Assembly (NCBI RefSeq): GCF_019431355.1
Contig: NZ_CP080269.1
Coordinates: forward strand, 3,195,001 to 3,259,000
Source of the DNA: Paenibacillus sp. R14(2021)
GTDB lineage: Bacteria; Bacillota; Bacilli; Paenibacillales; Paenibacillaceae
DNA length: 64,000 nucleotides
Direction: 5' to 3'
Below the pieces are notes generated by a model. That model saw only the letters and a list, made by a program, of their open reading frames with translations. It ran no database searches and was not told the DNA's origin. This document shows, one piece after another, positions 17,201 to 26,370 of this stretch. The position numbers were made by a program, and so were the translations under genes. Within the stretch, counting starts at the first letter, position 1; the number at the start of each line of letters is the position of its first letter.

Positions 17201-18025
17201 TTATCCCTTCAATGACCCGGCCATCATCCCGGCAACAAAATACCGCTGCAGAAACAGAAACATCACCGTCATGGGAATGGCCGTCACAACAACGCCTGTT
17301 AGCAGCATGGGGTAATTCGTGACGAATTCTCCCCGAAACTGAAGCATGGCAAGCGGCAGCGTCAGCTTCGACTTTCCGTTCAGCATCAGCATCGGAATGA
17401 GCAAATCATTCCATACTAAGACGAACAAGAACGTTGCGGCTGCCGCAATCGACGGCGCTGACAGCGGCAGCGCGAAGCGTGCATAAAGCTGCCACTCCCC
17501 CGCTCCATCAATGCTCGCCGCCTCCATAATCTCATGGCTAAGCAGCTTCATAAAACCAGCGATCATAAATACGGACACCGGCATGAGCAGCGCAACAGAT
17601 ACGAGCATGAGGCCGTAATGGTGATCCGTCCAGCCGAGCTTATGGCTCAGCGAATAAATCGGCAGCATGTTAACCTGCGACGGGACGATCAGCCCAGCCG
17701 TAAACAACGCGAACACGATCGCGCTAATCTTGCCGCCGAAGCAATAGATTGCGAAGGCAATCAGCGTGCTGAGCAGCAGCTCCAAAAGGACGGTGCTGAA
17801 GGTCACTTCCACGCTGTTCAAAAAATATTGCAGCATCGGTTGCTCGCGAAACAGCGTAATCGGATTGTTCAGCGTGAAGGGCTTCGGCCAGCCGAGCGGG
17901 CTCGCGAAGAACGACTGCGACGACTTGAACATCGAGATAAATACGATATAGAGCGGAGCCGCGATCACACCTCCATAGAGGAGCAGCACCGTCCTTTTCA
18001 TTATTTTCATACGCATAGACTGCAT
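17201..18025 (-). CDS. Sugar-type ABC permease (MalG-like)
   Basis: Inner permease subunit with six predicted helices. The ATPase-docking EAA loop reads EAASIDGAGEWQLYARFALP and the ending is RYFVAGMMAGSLKG, as in MalG/AraQ-type proteins. Nine bases separate it from the upstream MalF-like gene. Together with the binding protein it makes an importer linked to the SsuD-like monooxygenase; no ATPase gene is present. Confidence 0.92.
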   Translation of the reverse strand: MQSMRMKIMKRTVLLLYGGVIAAPLYIVFISMFKSSQSFFASPLGWPKPFTLNNPITLFREQPMLQYFLNSVEVTFSTVLLELLLSTLIAFAIYCFGGKISAIVFALFTAGLIVPSQVNMLPIYSLSHKLGWTDHHYGLMLVSVALLMPVSVFMIAGFMKLLSHEIMEAASIDGAGEWQLYARFALPLSAPSIAAAATFLFVLVWNDLLIPMLMLNGKSKLTLPLAMLQFRGEFVTNYPMLLTGVVVTAIPMTVMFLFLQRYFVAGMMAGSLKG

Positions 18026-18033
18026 CCTTCATG

Positions 18034-18909
18034 TTAGGAATAGGCAATCCGGTTGCCGCGCAGCAATCTGAATTGCAGCGCTGTCAGCACGGAGAGCACG
18101 ATCAGAAAAATCACGGAACCCGCTGACGCCGGCCCGAAAGCATAACTGGCAAACGCCGTATGGTAAATGTACGTTGTCAAAATCTCGGTAGCGTAGTTAG
18201 GCCCGCCGTCGGTCATCGTGAAGATAAGGTCGAATGCCTTGAACGATTGAATGGTCGTATAGGCGACCACGATCGTCGCGGATGGCGCGAGCAGCGGCCA
18301 CGTTATCCTCCGGAAGATCTGCCATCTCCCTGCCCCGTCGATTCGCGCAGCTTCGTTCAGCTCCTCTGGAATCGTCTGGAGCCCGGCGATAAACACGATC
18401 ATCATCTGCCCGGCATGCGCCCAAACCTGTACGAAAGCGATGGCATAGAGCGCGATATGCGTGCTTCCCGTCCAGTTCTGCATCCAGGCGTCAGCGCCAA
18501 GCCGATCTAAAGCGGCATTGATAAGGCCGAGGGAAGGATCGTACACGAACGACCAAATCAGACCGACCGAGACCGAGGACAGTACCGCCGGGAAGAAAAA
18601 AAGCGCCCGCAGCACCACGTGAATCCGGTGGTTCTTCACCAGCAGCAGCGCAAGGCCGAGAGAAACGGCTGTTTGGGCCAACACGACGGCAATCATGAAT
18701 TTCACGTTATTGAATAAGGCTTTTCTAAACACGATGCTCGTCAATGTGTCCTTATAATTATCCAGTCCAACGAGATGATAGGACGGCGAAACGCCGTCCC
18801 AATTCGTGAAGGAATAGAATAATCCCGTGACTGTCGGATACATGAATATTGCGAGATAGAGCAGTAAGCCCGGCAGCAGGAACAACCATAACAGCTTTCG
18901 ATTCCGCAT
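18034..18909 (-). CDS. Sugar-type ABC permease (MalF-like)
   Basis: 291 residues with six helices: N-terminal LLWLFLLPGLLLYLAIFMYP, the EAA loop EAARIDGAGRWQIFRRITWP and FTMTDGGP near the end, all typical of MalF/UgpA permeases. It starts 7 bases after the binding-protein stop. Confidence 0.92.
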   Translation of the reverse strand: MRNRKLLWLFLLPGLLLYLAIFMYPTVTGLFYSFTNWDGVSPSYHLVGLDNYKDTLTSIVFRKALFNNVKFMIAVVLAQTAVSLGLALLLVKNHRIHVVLRALFFFPAVLSSVSVGLIWSFVYDPSLGLINAALDRLGADAWMQNWTGSTHIALYAIAFVQVWAHAGQMMIVFIAGLQTIPEELNEAARIDGAGRWQIFRRITWPLLAPSATIVVAYTTIQSFKAFDLIFTMTDGGPNYATEILTTYIYHTAFASYAFGPASAGSVIFLIVLSVLTALQFRLLRGNRIAYS

Positions 18910-18915
18910 GACGTG

Positions 18916-20211
18916 TTACTTCGTCAGATGCTGGTCGACGATCGCCTGAGCCTCTTTCGCGGCGTCTTCCGGCGACTTTCCGCTCAGCACGGCTTGGATG
19001 GAATTCGTGACTGCCTTCTGGTTATCCGCGTTGGTGATGGTGAAGCGCGGTTGGAAGAGCGTCTTCTTGCTCGCCCATGCCGTTGCGACCTGCAATTCAG
19101 GCGTGGTGTACTGCACGTCTTTCACAGTCACGTTCTGGCCCGTTGCATTCGCGTATTCGCCTGCGATGTCCTTACCACTCAGGAACGCGATGAACTTCTT
19201 CGCTTCTTTCGGATGCTTCGACTTGCTGTTCACGGCCAGCATGAACGTCGTCGTATGAATACCTTCATACTTCGCTTGATCCGCGGCTACCGTAATTGGA
19301 GCGAGAAGCTGCTGCTCCAAGTTCGGATTCTGCTTCTTGTTTTGCGCCAATTGGAACGACCCGCTCGCTAGAATGGCCGCTTTCTCCTGAATGAACAGCG
19401 CGCCTGCAGCGGCATCCTTCGTGCCCAAAGCGTCTTTTTGCAAATAACCCTTATCGTTCAATTCTTTGAATTGCGACAGTGTTTTGACCCAGAACGGATC
19501 GGTCAGCTTGGCTTCGCCCGCTTCCACCTTCGTAAAAATATCCGTGCTCGGCTCATTGTTCATCACCATGCTGTTCATCAGCTGACCGGGACCGATATCG
19601 GCACCTGCGAATGCGATCGGAATGATGCCCTCGGACTTCAGCTTCTCGCAGAGCGCCAGGAATCCATCCCAATCCTTCGGGGTCGTCAAGCCGTATTTCT
19701 CAAACAGCTTCACGTTATAGATGGGATCGTTATAAACAAGCTGATAAGGAACCGCCAGCTGCTTGCCGTCCTGCTTGCCTGCTTCGATCAGGGCAGGATT
19801 GTAGTTAGATAGGAACGATTCGCCGGATAGATCCGCGAAAACGCCGGCTTTGGCCAAGGCGCCAAACTGCGCGCCCGGGAATGACGTGAATACGTCGCCT
19901 ACGGAGGCATCTGCCAGCTTCGCCTGCGCGGTGGATTGATATTGTTCGGACGGCATCGTCTGCATTTCGACGTTGATGCCGGGGTTGGCTGCTTCGAATT
20001 TCTGGATAATGCCGTTCAGCGCCTCCACGTCTTCGCCGCGCCAGTGGATGAAGCTGATGGTCACGGGATCGCCCGAAGGTTTATTGCCGGCATCGCTCCC
20101 AGCGGATGCCGTGTTGCTTTTATTCGCATTTGAGCTGCCGCAAGCAGACAGCACCGATACGATAAGCACGCTGAGAATGAGCAAAGCTGCTCTGAATTTG
20201 ATCTGTTTCAT
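18916..20211 (-). CDS. Extracellular solute-binding lipoprotein (family 1)
   Basis: Substrate receptor of the importer. A lipobox VLSAC near residues 20-24 implies a lipid anchor, followed by a Ser/Asn-rich linker and the family 1 sugar-binding fold (VTISFIHWRGEDVEALNGII, GDVFTSFPGAQFGALAKAG, then LAVPYQLVYNDPIYNVKLFEKYG). ATG 20211 lies 9 bases after GGAGGT; a TTG at 20214 is also possible. Only 30 bases separate it from the flavin monooxygenase gene, so a shared substrate is likely. Confidence 0.9.
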   Translation of the reverse strand: MKQIKFRAALLILSVLIVSVLSACGSSNANKSNTASAGSDAGNKPSGDPVTISFIHWRGEDVEALNGIIQKFEAANPGINVEMQTMPSEQYQSTAQAKLADASVGDVFTSFPGAQFGALAKAGVFADLSGESFLSNYNPALIEAGKQDGKQLAVPYQLVYNDPIYNVKLFEKYGLTTPKDWDGFLALCEKLKSEGIIPIAFAGADIGPGQLMNSMVMNNEPSTDIFTKVEAGEAKLTDPFWVKTLSQFKELNDKGYLQKDALGTKDAAAGALFIQEKAAILASGSFQLAQNKKQNPNLEQQLLAPITVAADQAKYEGIHTTTFMLAVNSKSKHPKEAKKFIAFLSGKDIAGEYANATGQNVTVKDVQYTTPELQVATAWASKKTLFQPRFTITNADNQKAVTNSIQAVLSGKSPEDAAKEAQAIVDQHLTK

Positions 20212-20241
20212 CAATTTATAACCTCCGTTGAATTAAAAGTG

Positions 20242-21435
20242 TTATACGGGTGCCGAAGCCGCCTGACGCTGCTTCCATTTCTCCCGGAATACCGGCAATG
20301 CCTTGTTACCGAAGTTCTCGGCCTCTTCCAAGTGCGGATAACCGGATAGAATAAAGGTCGATATGCCTAGTTCCGCGTATTCAATCAGACGGTCTGCAAC
20401 CTGCTCTGCCGTGCCGACGATCAGGATCGCCCCGCCCGAACGGACGAGGGACAGCCCTGTCCACAGGTTCGGACCGACGACGAAGTTCTGGCCCTTGGAC
20501 TGCTCGCGAAGCTCGTTCTGGCGCTGCTGGTTCGTTGCATCCGTCTTGGCGAATGCCGCTTCAGCCTGCTTGATCGCTTCTGGCGATACTTTGCTGATAA
20601 TCTCCCAAGCGGCTGCCCAAGCCTCCTCTTCCGTATCCCGGACGAGCACCTGCGCGCGGAGACCGTATTTCATAACCTTCTCAATGCCCTTCTCGGCTTC
20701 CACCTGCTTACGGATGCCTTCGATTTCCTCGATTTGCTGTTCGATCCATGCATGCGGCTCGCCCCACATCAGGTACGTATCCGCATATTCCACCGCGACG
20801 CGCTTGGCGATCGGCGAGCTGCCGCCGAGGAAAAACGGCGGATGCGGCTTCTGCACCGTCTGAGGCGTGCTTACCGCTCGGGTAAATTGATAATACTTCC
20901 CGTGGAAAGGCTGCTTCTCTTCCGAAACCGCGCGGGCGGAGGCATCCTTAACCTGAAATTCCGTCGCTGCGAGGCCTTCCGATTGCGTCCATGCCTGCTG
21001 CATCACTTCGAGATATTCCTGCGCTCTTATGTACCGCTCGTCGTGCGAATGCGCCAACGGGTCGCCGAGCTCTTCCAAGTCCTGCACCGAGCTGCCTGTC
21101 ACGACATTAATCATCGCCCGGCCATTCGAGAGTACGTCGAGCGCGGCTCCCATACGTGCGGCAAGCACCGGCGCTACGAGACCCGGCCTTACGGCCACAA
21201 GCGGCCGCAGCGTCTTGGTGTGGCTCATGACGGCCGAACCGACGACCCATGCATCCAAGCAAGCGCCTCCCGTCGGTATAAGGACGTACTCCAGGCCGGA
21301 GCGTTCCGCCGCCCGCGCCACTTCGATGAGATAGGAGAGCGAAGGTTCACGCTCCGGTGCTACCCCCACGTATTTGCCGTCGCCAGCTGTAGGTAAAAAC
21401 CATCCAAAGCTGATTTCCTCTCGTATCGCTGTCAT
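20242..21435 (-). CDS. ssuD: SsuD-like FMN-dependent alkanesulfonate monooxygenase
   Basis: Luciferase-like flavin monooxygenase of 397 residues, very close in pattern to E. coli SsuD: WFLPTAGDGKYVG at the start, VLIPTGGACLDAW (the Cys matches SsuD Cys54), LSNGRAMINVVTGS, PPFFLGGSSPIAK, YLMWGEP, PNLWTGLSLVRSGG and the ending FILSGYPHLEEAENFG. SsuD uses FMNH2 and O2 to release sulfite from alkanesulfonates. Here it heads an operon with a sugar-type importer rather than SsuABC, and no flavin reductase gene is adjacent. The substrate may be a sulfonated sugar or related organosulfonate; this is inference. Divergent from an AraC regulator. Confidence 0.88.
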   Translation of the reverse strand: MTAIREEISFGWFLPTAGDGKYVGVAPEREPSLSYLIEVARAAERSGLEYVLIPTGGACLDAWVVGSAVMSHTKTLRPLVAVRPGLVAPVLAARMGAALDVLSNGRAMINVVTGSSVQDLEELGDPLAHSHDERYIRAQEYLEVMQQAWTQSEGLAATEFQVKDASARAVSEEKQPFHGKYYQFTRAVSTPQTVQKPHPPFFLGGSSPIAKRVAVEYADTYLMWGEPHAWIEQQIEEIEGIRKQVEAEKGIEKVMKYGLRAQVLVRDTEEEAWAAAWEIISKVSPEAIKQAEAAFAKTDATNQQRQNELREQSKGQNFVVGPNLWTGLSLVRSGGAILIVGTAEQVADRLIEYAELGISTFILSGYPHLEEAENFGNKALPVFREKWKQRQAASAPV

Positions 21436-21568
21436 TTCGGAAAGCCCCTCTCCGTTGTATGCATCAATGGTTTCAATATCCCCCTCCCACCGGCTATGTC
21501 TCTAGCTGAGGCATCTCCAGCGGTCCGGTAGATATCCGATAAATACACTAGGTTTAATTTGTATTTGA

Positions 21569-21598
21569 ATCATAGCAAGCCTGCGCATGACCCGTCAA
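21569..21598 (-). promoter_or_regulatory. Promoter of the monooxygenase/ABC operon
   Basis: TTGACG, 18 bases, TATGAT on the minus strand; both boxes 5/6. It leaves a leader of roughly 125-130 bases before the monooxygenase start. Confidence 0.6.
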
Positions 21599-21656
21599 TG
21601 TCAATTCGTGTCTAAGTATTTTTGTCATTTTGCGTGGTATAAGTTATCGCGATCGA

Positions 21657-21685
21657 TTGATTGCCTTACTATTCTTTTGTAAACT
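21657..21685 (+). promoter_or_regulatory. Possible promoter of the AraC gene
   Basis: TTGATT, 17 bases, TAAACT; 4/6 matches each, about 55 bases upstream of the AraC start. Confidence 0.35.
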
Positions 21686-21739
21686 CATATTGACAGTAAC
21701 AGATTCCAACTACTAACTTGGAAAAATGAGGTGAAGAAC

Positions 21740-22618
21740 GTGGTCGGCCATTTACGCGAGGATCATCATGAATTCTTGGAGATTCATTACTTCACGCCGT
21801 CTTCCTTCGAGAAAGCCGGCGCCGCTTGGCCAATCCGGCTCGGCCGCAACATCGCCAAGCCGAACTACCATATCGGCCCTCGAACGTCGCCGTATTATTA
21901 CCTCATCTTCGTGCAGGATGGCCACGGCACTTTTATCCAGAATGGACGGACTTACCCGCTTCGGCCAAACGATATGTTCTGCCTCTTCCCGCAGGTGACA
22001 CATGAATATTTCACGGATGCGGAGAAGCCGCTCCGTAAAATTTTCTTTGCCTTCGACGGGAAGCTCGCGCTGCAGCTGCTGGAAAGGATCGGCCTGCGGC
22101 CGCAGAACCCTCATGCCCCCAGCTCGCTCACGCCTGAGATTTTGGCGCTTATGGAGCAGTTCATAGAAGTGCTGCATCACGGCGAGCCGTCCGAACGCGA
22201 ATCTTCCGATCTGACTCGGCTGGCATACATCCTGCGCGTATTCGATGCCTTGTCCGCCTGCCGCGCAGCAGAGATGCTTGAAACAGCCCCTCCGTCAAGC
22301 TGGCTTCAGAAGGGGACCGAGTACATGGAAATCCACTACGCGGACGGAATTTCGATCGGACAAGTGGCAGAATACGCCGGCGTGGATCGGACGCATTTCA
22401 CCAAGCAATTCCGCAAAGCTTACGGCGTCACGCCGATCCAGTTCCTGCAGCAGCTTCGCATGAACGAAGCTCGTCTGCTGCTTGCCCAAACAAGCTACAA
22501 AATAGCCGAAATCGCGCAATCCGTCGGTTACCCCGATTTGTTTACGTTCTCCAAAGCATTCAAGAAGCTTGTCGGCCTGTCACCGAATGCGTACCGCGGG
22601 CAGCCGGGTGAGGAATAA
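21740..22618 (+). CDS. AraC-family transcriptional regulator
   Basis: About 292 residues. An N-terminal AraC-type cupin (YYYLIFVQDGHGTFIQNG, YPLRPNDMFCLFPQVTHEY) precedes two HTH units (ISIGQVAEYAGVDRTHFTKQF and KIAEIAQSVGYPDLFTFSKAF). GTG 21740 is taken as start because GAGGTGA lies 5 bases upstream; GTG 21731 is part of that site. It is divergent from the monooxygenase/importer operon and is the obvious candidate for its activator. Confidence 0.88.
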   Translation: MVGHLREDHHEFLEIHYFTPSSFEKAGAAWPIRLGRNIAKPNYHIGPRTSPYYYLIFVQDGHGTFIQNGRTYPLRPNDMFCLFPQVTHEYFTDAEKPLRKIFFAFDGKLALQLLERIGLRPQNPHAPSSLTPEILALMEQFIEVLHHGEPSERESSDLTRLAYILRVFDALSACRAAEMLETAPPSSWLQKGTEYMEIHYADGISIGQVAEYAGVDRTHFTKQFRKAYGVTPIQFLQQLRMNEARLLLAQTSYKIAEIAQSVGYPDLFTFSKAFKKLVGLSPNAYRGQPGEE

Positions 22619-22653
22619 GGTCTGATTCAGCAGCCTTGATGCACGTGATAAAC

Positions 22654-22710
22654 AAAAAAAGCCCAAGCTGCAGTTCCTGCGCTGACTGCGCGCGGAGCTG
22701 CAGCTCGGGC
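22654..22710 (-). terminator. Terminator of the second YesM/YesN operon
   Basis: Large stem GCCCGAGCTGCAGCTCC / GGAACTGCAGCTTGGGC on the minus strand, ending in TTTTTTTG. The 12-mer GCGCTGACTGCG occurs in the loop and again just beyond it. Confidence 0.8.
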
Positions 22711-22729
22711 GCTGACTGCGCGAGAGCTT

Positions 22730-24322
22730 CTAGTGATAATCCCTGTATTCCTGCGGCGTACAGCCGACCAGCTTCTTGAACAAATACGTGAAATACGCCG
22801 AGGTCTGAATTCCGACCCGGTCCGCTACTTCATAGACTTTAATATTCGGATTCTTAAGCAGCTCCCGCGCCCGCTGGATGCGCGTCTCCTGGACGAACTC
22901 GGAGATGGTCTTCCCGAGCTCCCGCTTGAACAGGACGCTCAGATAGCTGGCATTCAAGCTGAATTCCTCCGCCAGTTGCTTCACCGTCCAATTCTCCTGC
23001 AGCCGCTCTTCGATGAAGAGCGCAACCCGCTTGATCAAGTTATGCTGCTGATGGATTCGCGCTTTCTTCTCAATCGTCATGTACCGTTCCACATAATCGA
23101 CCAATAGAAGTATGATTTCCCCCGTGCTCCGGCAATCCAGCATCCGCCGCCACATGAGAATGTTCAAATTGCCCTCTGGTTCGTCCTTCCACTTCAAATT
23201 CCGGATCAACTCGCTCAGGAAGCTCATACCGAACGCCTGCACGTAGGAGAATGAAGCCGGCTCTTGCGCCAGCAGCAGATCCAAGATCTGATTCATATAC
23301 GCTCTGACCTGCGCTGCATCGCCCGTTTCCATAAGCTTCACGATATTCGGCATCAGCTCTTCCCGCAGCCGAAAATCCTGGAATTCGTTAACGTCCATGT
23401 CGTTATGCCGAACGATCTGACCATCGGAGATCAGCCGCGCCTTGGCCATCATGAACTTGGTTTCCTTGTACAAGAGCGGTACTTCCGCCCAGCGGTTTCC
23501 CTCCCGTCCGCAGCCGACCGTCACGGTGGGGCCGTACTGCTCGCGCATCATGCCTTGGATAAAAGATACACGCTTCTCGATTCTTGCCCGCTCTTGCGGC
23601 GATTGACCGAATAGCAATACGACGATTTCATCCGGCGCAATCTGCGCCAAGTACATCGGCTCCGCGTCGGATAAACCGACATCCACCGTTTGCTTGAATC
23701 CGCTGCCCAGCAAAATTCTGTCCTTCGCCTCCTTGCCTGCCGACAAGAAATGGTCCAGCCCGAAGACGAGCAGCTGAAACCCTCCCACAGCGTCCGGCAG
23801 CGCGATGAGGCTGTTCCAGGAGGCGAGCATGTCGTTCGTCTGCGGAATTTCCGCAAGTAGATCATTCACGAACCGTTCCTTCACGAGCTTCAGACTCTCC
23901 GACACCCGCTTCTCCAGCTCGCTCGTCTGTTCGACGATACTCCGCATTTTCTGAAGCGTCTCTCTGAACCCCGCGAGCCGACCCGACACTTCCTCCATCT
24001 TGAGCGGCTTGAGCACGTACGCCTGCGCCCCGACATGGATTGCGTCCTGCACGAACTCGAATTCGTTATAGCCGCTGATCATGAGCACTTGCAGGTGCGG
24101 GTGCAGCTTCTTGGCCTCCGCCACCAGCTCGATGCCGTTCATGCCGGGCATCGACACATCGGAGATGAGTACATCGAACGCAGCATCGCGCAGCGCCCCC
24201 AGCGCCTCCTCTCCCGATTCCATCGCGGCCGGCTTGTCGTACCCGAGCCCGAGCCAATCGATATAACGCACAAGGCCTTGAATATTGGAAGGCTCGTCGT
24301 CCACGATAAGCACCTTAAGCAT
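22730..24322 (-). CDS. YesN-type response regulator with AraC HTH
   Basis: 530 residues. Receiver domain 1-120 with Asp55 in LISDVSMPGMNG and the Lys in VLKPLKMEE; a middle region; and a C-terminal AraC pair (NWTVKQLAEEFSLNASYLSVLF, then KVYEVADRVGIQTSAYFTYLF). Its ATG directly follows the TAA of the kinase gene (24323-24325), with GGAGGG inside the kinase end, so translation is coupled. It is expected to control the LplABC-type importer upstream in the same run. Confidence 0.93.
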   Translation of the reverse strand: MLKVLIVDDEPSNIQGLVRYIDWLGLGYDKPAAMESGEEALGALRDAAFDVLISDVSMPGMNGIELVAEAKKLHPHLQVLMISGYNEFEFVQDAIHVGAQAYVLKPLKMEEVSGRLAGFRETLQKMRSIVEQTSELEKRVSESLKLVKERFVNDLLAEIPQTNDMLASWNSLIALPDAVGGFQLLVFGLDHFLSAGKEAKDRILLGSGFKQTVDVGLSDAEPMYLAQIAPDEIVVLLFGQSPQERARIEKRVSFIQGMMREQYGPTVTVGCGREGNRWAEVPLLYKETKFMMAKARLISDGQIVRHNDMDVNEFQDFRLREELMPNIVKLMETGDAAQVRAYMNQILDLLLAQEPASFSYVQAFGMSFLSELIRNLKWKDEPEGNLNILMWRRMLDCRSTGEIILLLVDYVERYMTIEKKARIHQQHNLIKRVALFIEERLQENWTVKQLAEEFSLNASYLSVLFKRELGKTISEFVQETRIQRARELLKNPNIKVYEVADRVGIQTSAYFTYLFKKLVGCTPQEYRDYH

Positions 24323-26131
24323 TTAGGATTCCCTCCTGATCGCCGGCTCCGCGCTGCAAGCCGGGAACGTGATCGATACCCGCGTCCATGCGCCGGGCTC
24401 GCTCTCAATCGCAAGTGCCGCGTCGCTGCCGAAATACAGCGCGAGCCGTTCTTTAATGTTCGGCGTTCCGAATCCGCTTCCCTTGCCGACATGCGTGCCC
24501 CTCTCGACGTCCCGAAGCACATCTGCCGGAATGCCCTGTCCGTTATCGTAGACGGACATGCGGATCGTATCCGCTTGCCGGGTTACGGCAATGCGAATCA
24601 GCGCGCCGGGCCTGCGTGTAATAGCCCCGTGCAGGTAGCAGTTCTCCACGATCGGCTGCAGCACGGTTTTGATCGTGTAACTCTCGATCGCACCTTCGTC
24701 AATGTCCCACTCCACCCGCACGCGCCCCGGATACCGGAATTGGCAAATCTCAAGGTAAGCCTTGACGTGCTCGAGTTCATCCCAGATGCGGATGACGCTG
24801 ATCTGATTGTTCAGCGTAATCCGGTAAAAAGTCGTCAGTGCATCGATGATCTGAATTTGCTCCCGATCGTCCGCGTCCATCGCCCGCCAGCGCAGAAGAC
24901 CGAGCGAGTTGTAAATGAAGTGCGGATTGATCTGCGCCTGCAGCGCCTTGAACGCCTGCTCTTTCTCCGCCAGGCCTGCTTTCGTGATGTCCTCGACCAG
25001 CTTGCCGAGCCGCTCCGACATGGAATTGAACCGGTTTTCCAGCTCGCCCAGCTCGTCGTTCTCGCTGTATCGGACGACCGCTTCGAATTCCCCGCGCGAC
25101 AGGTCGCCCATGCGCGTGCCGAGCTTACGGATCCGCCGGACGATATTGCGGACGATCGTTGTCATCAACGACAGCGAAAGCAGGAGGAAGAACGTAACGA
25201 TCCCCACGATCACAATGAGGATCGTCCGGTTCTGATTGTCCAGATGCTTCGTGCGCATGAGCGCCACAAGCGTCCAATGGGAGGATAAAGGCTGCGTCAT
25301 CAGCATTTCCTTCGTCCCGGTCAAATCCAGCACGTCACTGCTCTTGTCCGGAGCGGCTGTCTGCTTCGTGCTCACGTTATCGTCCGGCCACACCTTCAAC
25401 TGCAAGCGCTTTCCGATTTCCGCGCGGTTCGTTGCGGCCAGGACGCGGCGGGAATCGTCGACGATGTACAGGCTGCCGTCGTTGAACGGATGGTCCAGCA
25501 GCTCGCCGAACACCGTATCGTAGTTTAATAGGATATAAACCCTGCCGAGCAGTTCCCCGGTATTGTCGATGATTTTACGCGTCAGGATGCTCTGGTTCGG
25601 ATTGCCAGGCACGCTGCTCCAGAATAACGGGTTCGGCGACCTCTTCGACTGCTCGTACCAAGCGCTCTCGTCCATGCCGGAGAGCATCCGCGCCTCTGGA
25701 CGCCACAGCAGCTGGCCGTCCTGCACCAGCGTCCCGTTCGTATGGTAGATGCGGAAATCCGTGATGCCCGGCAAATATTTGCTCGTGATTTGAAACGTCC
25801 TGTCCACGTAATTAACCGTGTCCACGATCTCGGTCATGTCCGCGTACTCACGTCCGAGCCGGGCGATCAGCTCGCCGTCGGTCGCCGTGCGAACGGCTAA
25901 TAGATCATAGCTCTTCTTGCTGAAATCAACGATCTGCGCTGTCTGCCGTACAGCTTCCTCCGCCGTGTTCATGTAGCTGTGGTGAAAGCTGCGGATGACC
26001 AGATAGACGGCACCGCTGCTGAACACGAGCGTCGGCAGCAGCAGAATCAGCACGTAGAGCACGACAATTTTGCCGCGGAGGCTGAGTCTGCGGGTGAAGC
26101 CCAGAATCCATTTGTCGAGTCGTAGCCGCAA
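24323..26131 (-). CDS. YesM-type sensor histidine kinase
   Basis: 602 residues. Membrane helix near 22-44, extracellular sensor to about 295, helix near 297-320, HAMP with RKLGTRMGDLSRGEFE, phospho-His motif NPHFIYNSLGLL near residue 405, N box ENCYLHG, G1 box DNGQGIP. The start is TTG 26131, 3-4 bases after the end of GGGGAGGGAGCC; no better ATG is in frame. It lies downstream of the importer genes and is probably the sensor of the same substrate. Confidence 0.92.
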   Translation of the reverse strand: MRLRLDKWILGFTRRLSLRGKIVVLYVLILLLPTLVFSSGAVYLVIRSFHHSYMNTAEEAVRQTAQIVDFSKKSYDLLAVRTATDGELIARLGREYADMTEIVDTVNYVDRTFQITSKYLPGITDFRIYHTNGTLVQDGQLLWRPEARMLSGMDESAWYEQSKRSPNPLFWSSVPGNPNQSILTRKIIDNTGELLGRVYILLNYDTVFGELLDHPFNDGSLYIVDDSRRVLAATNRAEIGKRLQLKVWPDDNVSTKQTAAPDKSSDVLDLTGTKEMLMTQPLSSHWTLVALMRTKHLDNQNRTILIVIVGIVTFFLLLSLSLMTTIVRNIVRRIRKLGTRMGDLSRGEFEAVVRYSENDELGELENRFNSMSERLGKLVEDITKAGLAEKEQAFKALQAQINPHFIYNSLGLLRWRAMDADDREQIQIIDALTTFYRITLNNQISVIRIWDELEHVKAYLEICQFRYPGRVRVEWDIDEGAIESYTIKTVLQPIVENCYLHGAITRRPGALIRIAVTRQADTIRMSVYDNGQGIPADVLRDVERGTHVGKGSGFGTPNIKERLALYFGSDAALAIESEPGAWTRVSITFPACSAEPAIRRES

Positions 26132-26298
26132 GGCTCCCTCCCCTTTCTAAACGCAGTATATCATACGCCCGGGCCGGCCGGTTATCGGTTCGAGCCAGAT
26201 CGAACCTGCTCGGGGCGACTGCACCCGCGGAATGCCGTCAAGCGCCCCCTGCTCTCCCACCGTCAATCCATCACGTCAACCGCGCCGAATCGTGCCGA

Positions 26299-26329
26299 AA
26301 GGGAAGCCGTCGGATAGACGGCTCCCCTT
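26299..26329 (-). terminator. Hairpin after the binding-protein gene
   Basis: AAGGGGAGCCGTCT / AGCCGT-based stem AAGGGAAGCCGTC-ggat-GACGGCTCCCCTT, about 40 bases after the binding-protein stop. No long T-run follows, so it may only lower read-through into the kinase gene or protect the upstream message. Confidence 0.5.
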
Positions 26330-26370
26330 GGTCAAGCAAACATGCCCGTTTCGATGCAATCGCTGCCTTC

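Larger units (their letters stand above)
21436..21739. other. Divergent intergenic region with structured leader
   Basis: 304 bases between the monooxygenase and AraC starts. Holds both promoters (21569-21598 minus, 21657-21685 plus). The leader of about 130 bases on the minus strand can fold: ATATC with GATAT and ACCGG with CCGGT enclose a GCTG...CAGC hairpin (within 21474-21538). It does not match the SAM (S-box) consensus. Confidence 0.4.

Noticed and set aside
21436-21562. SAM (S-box) riboswitch before the SsuD-like gene
   Set aside because: Expected because of the sulfur link, but the conserved GAGGGA...GGCAACC core is missing.
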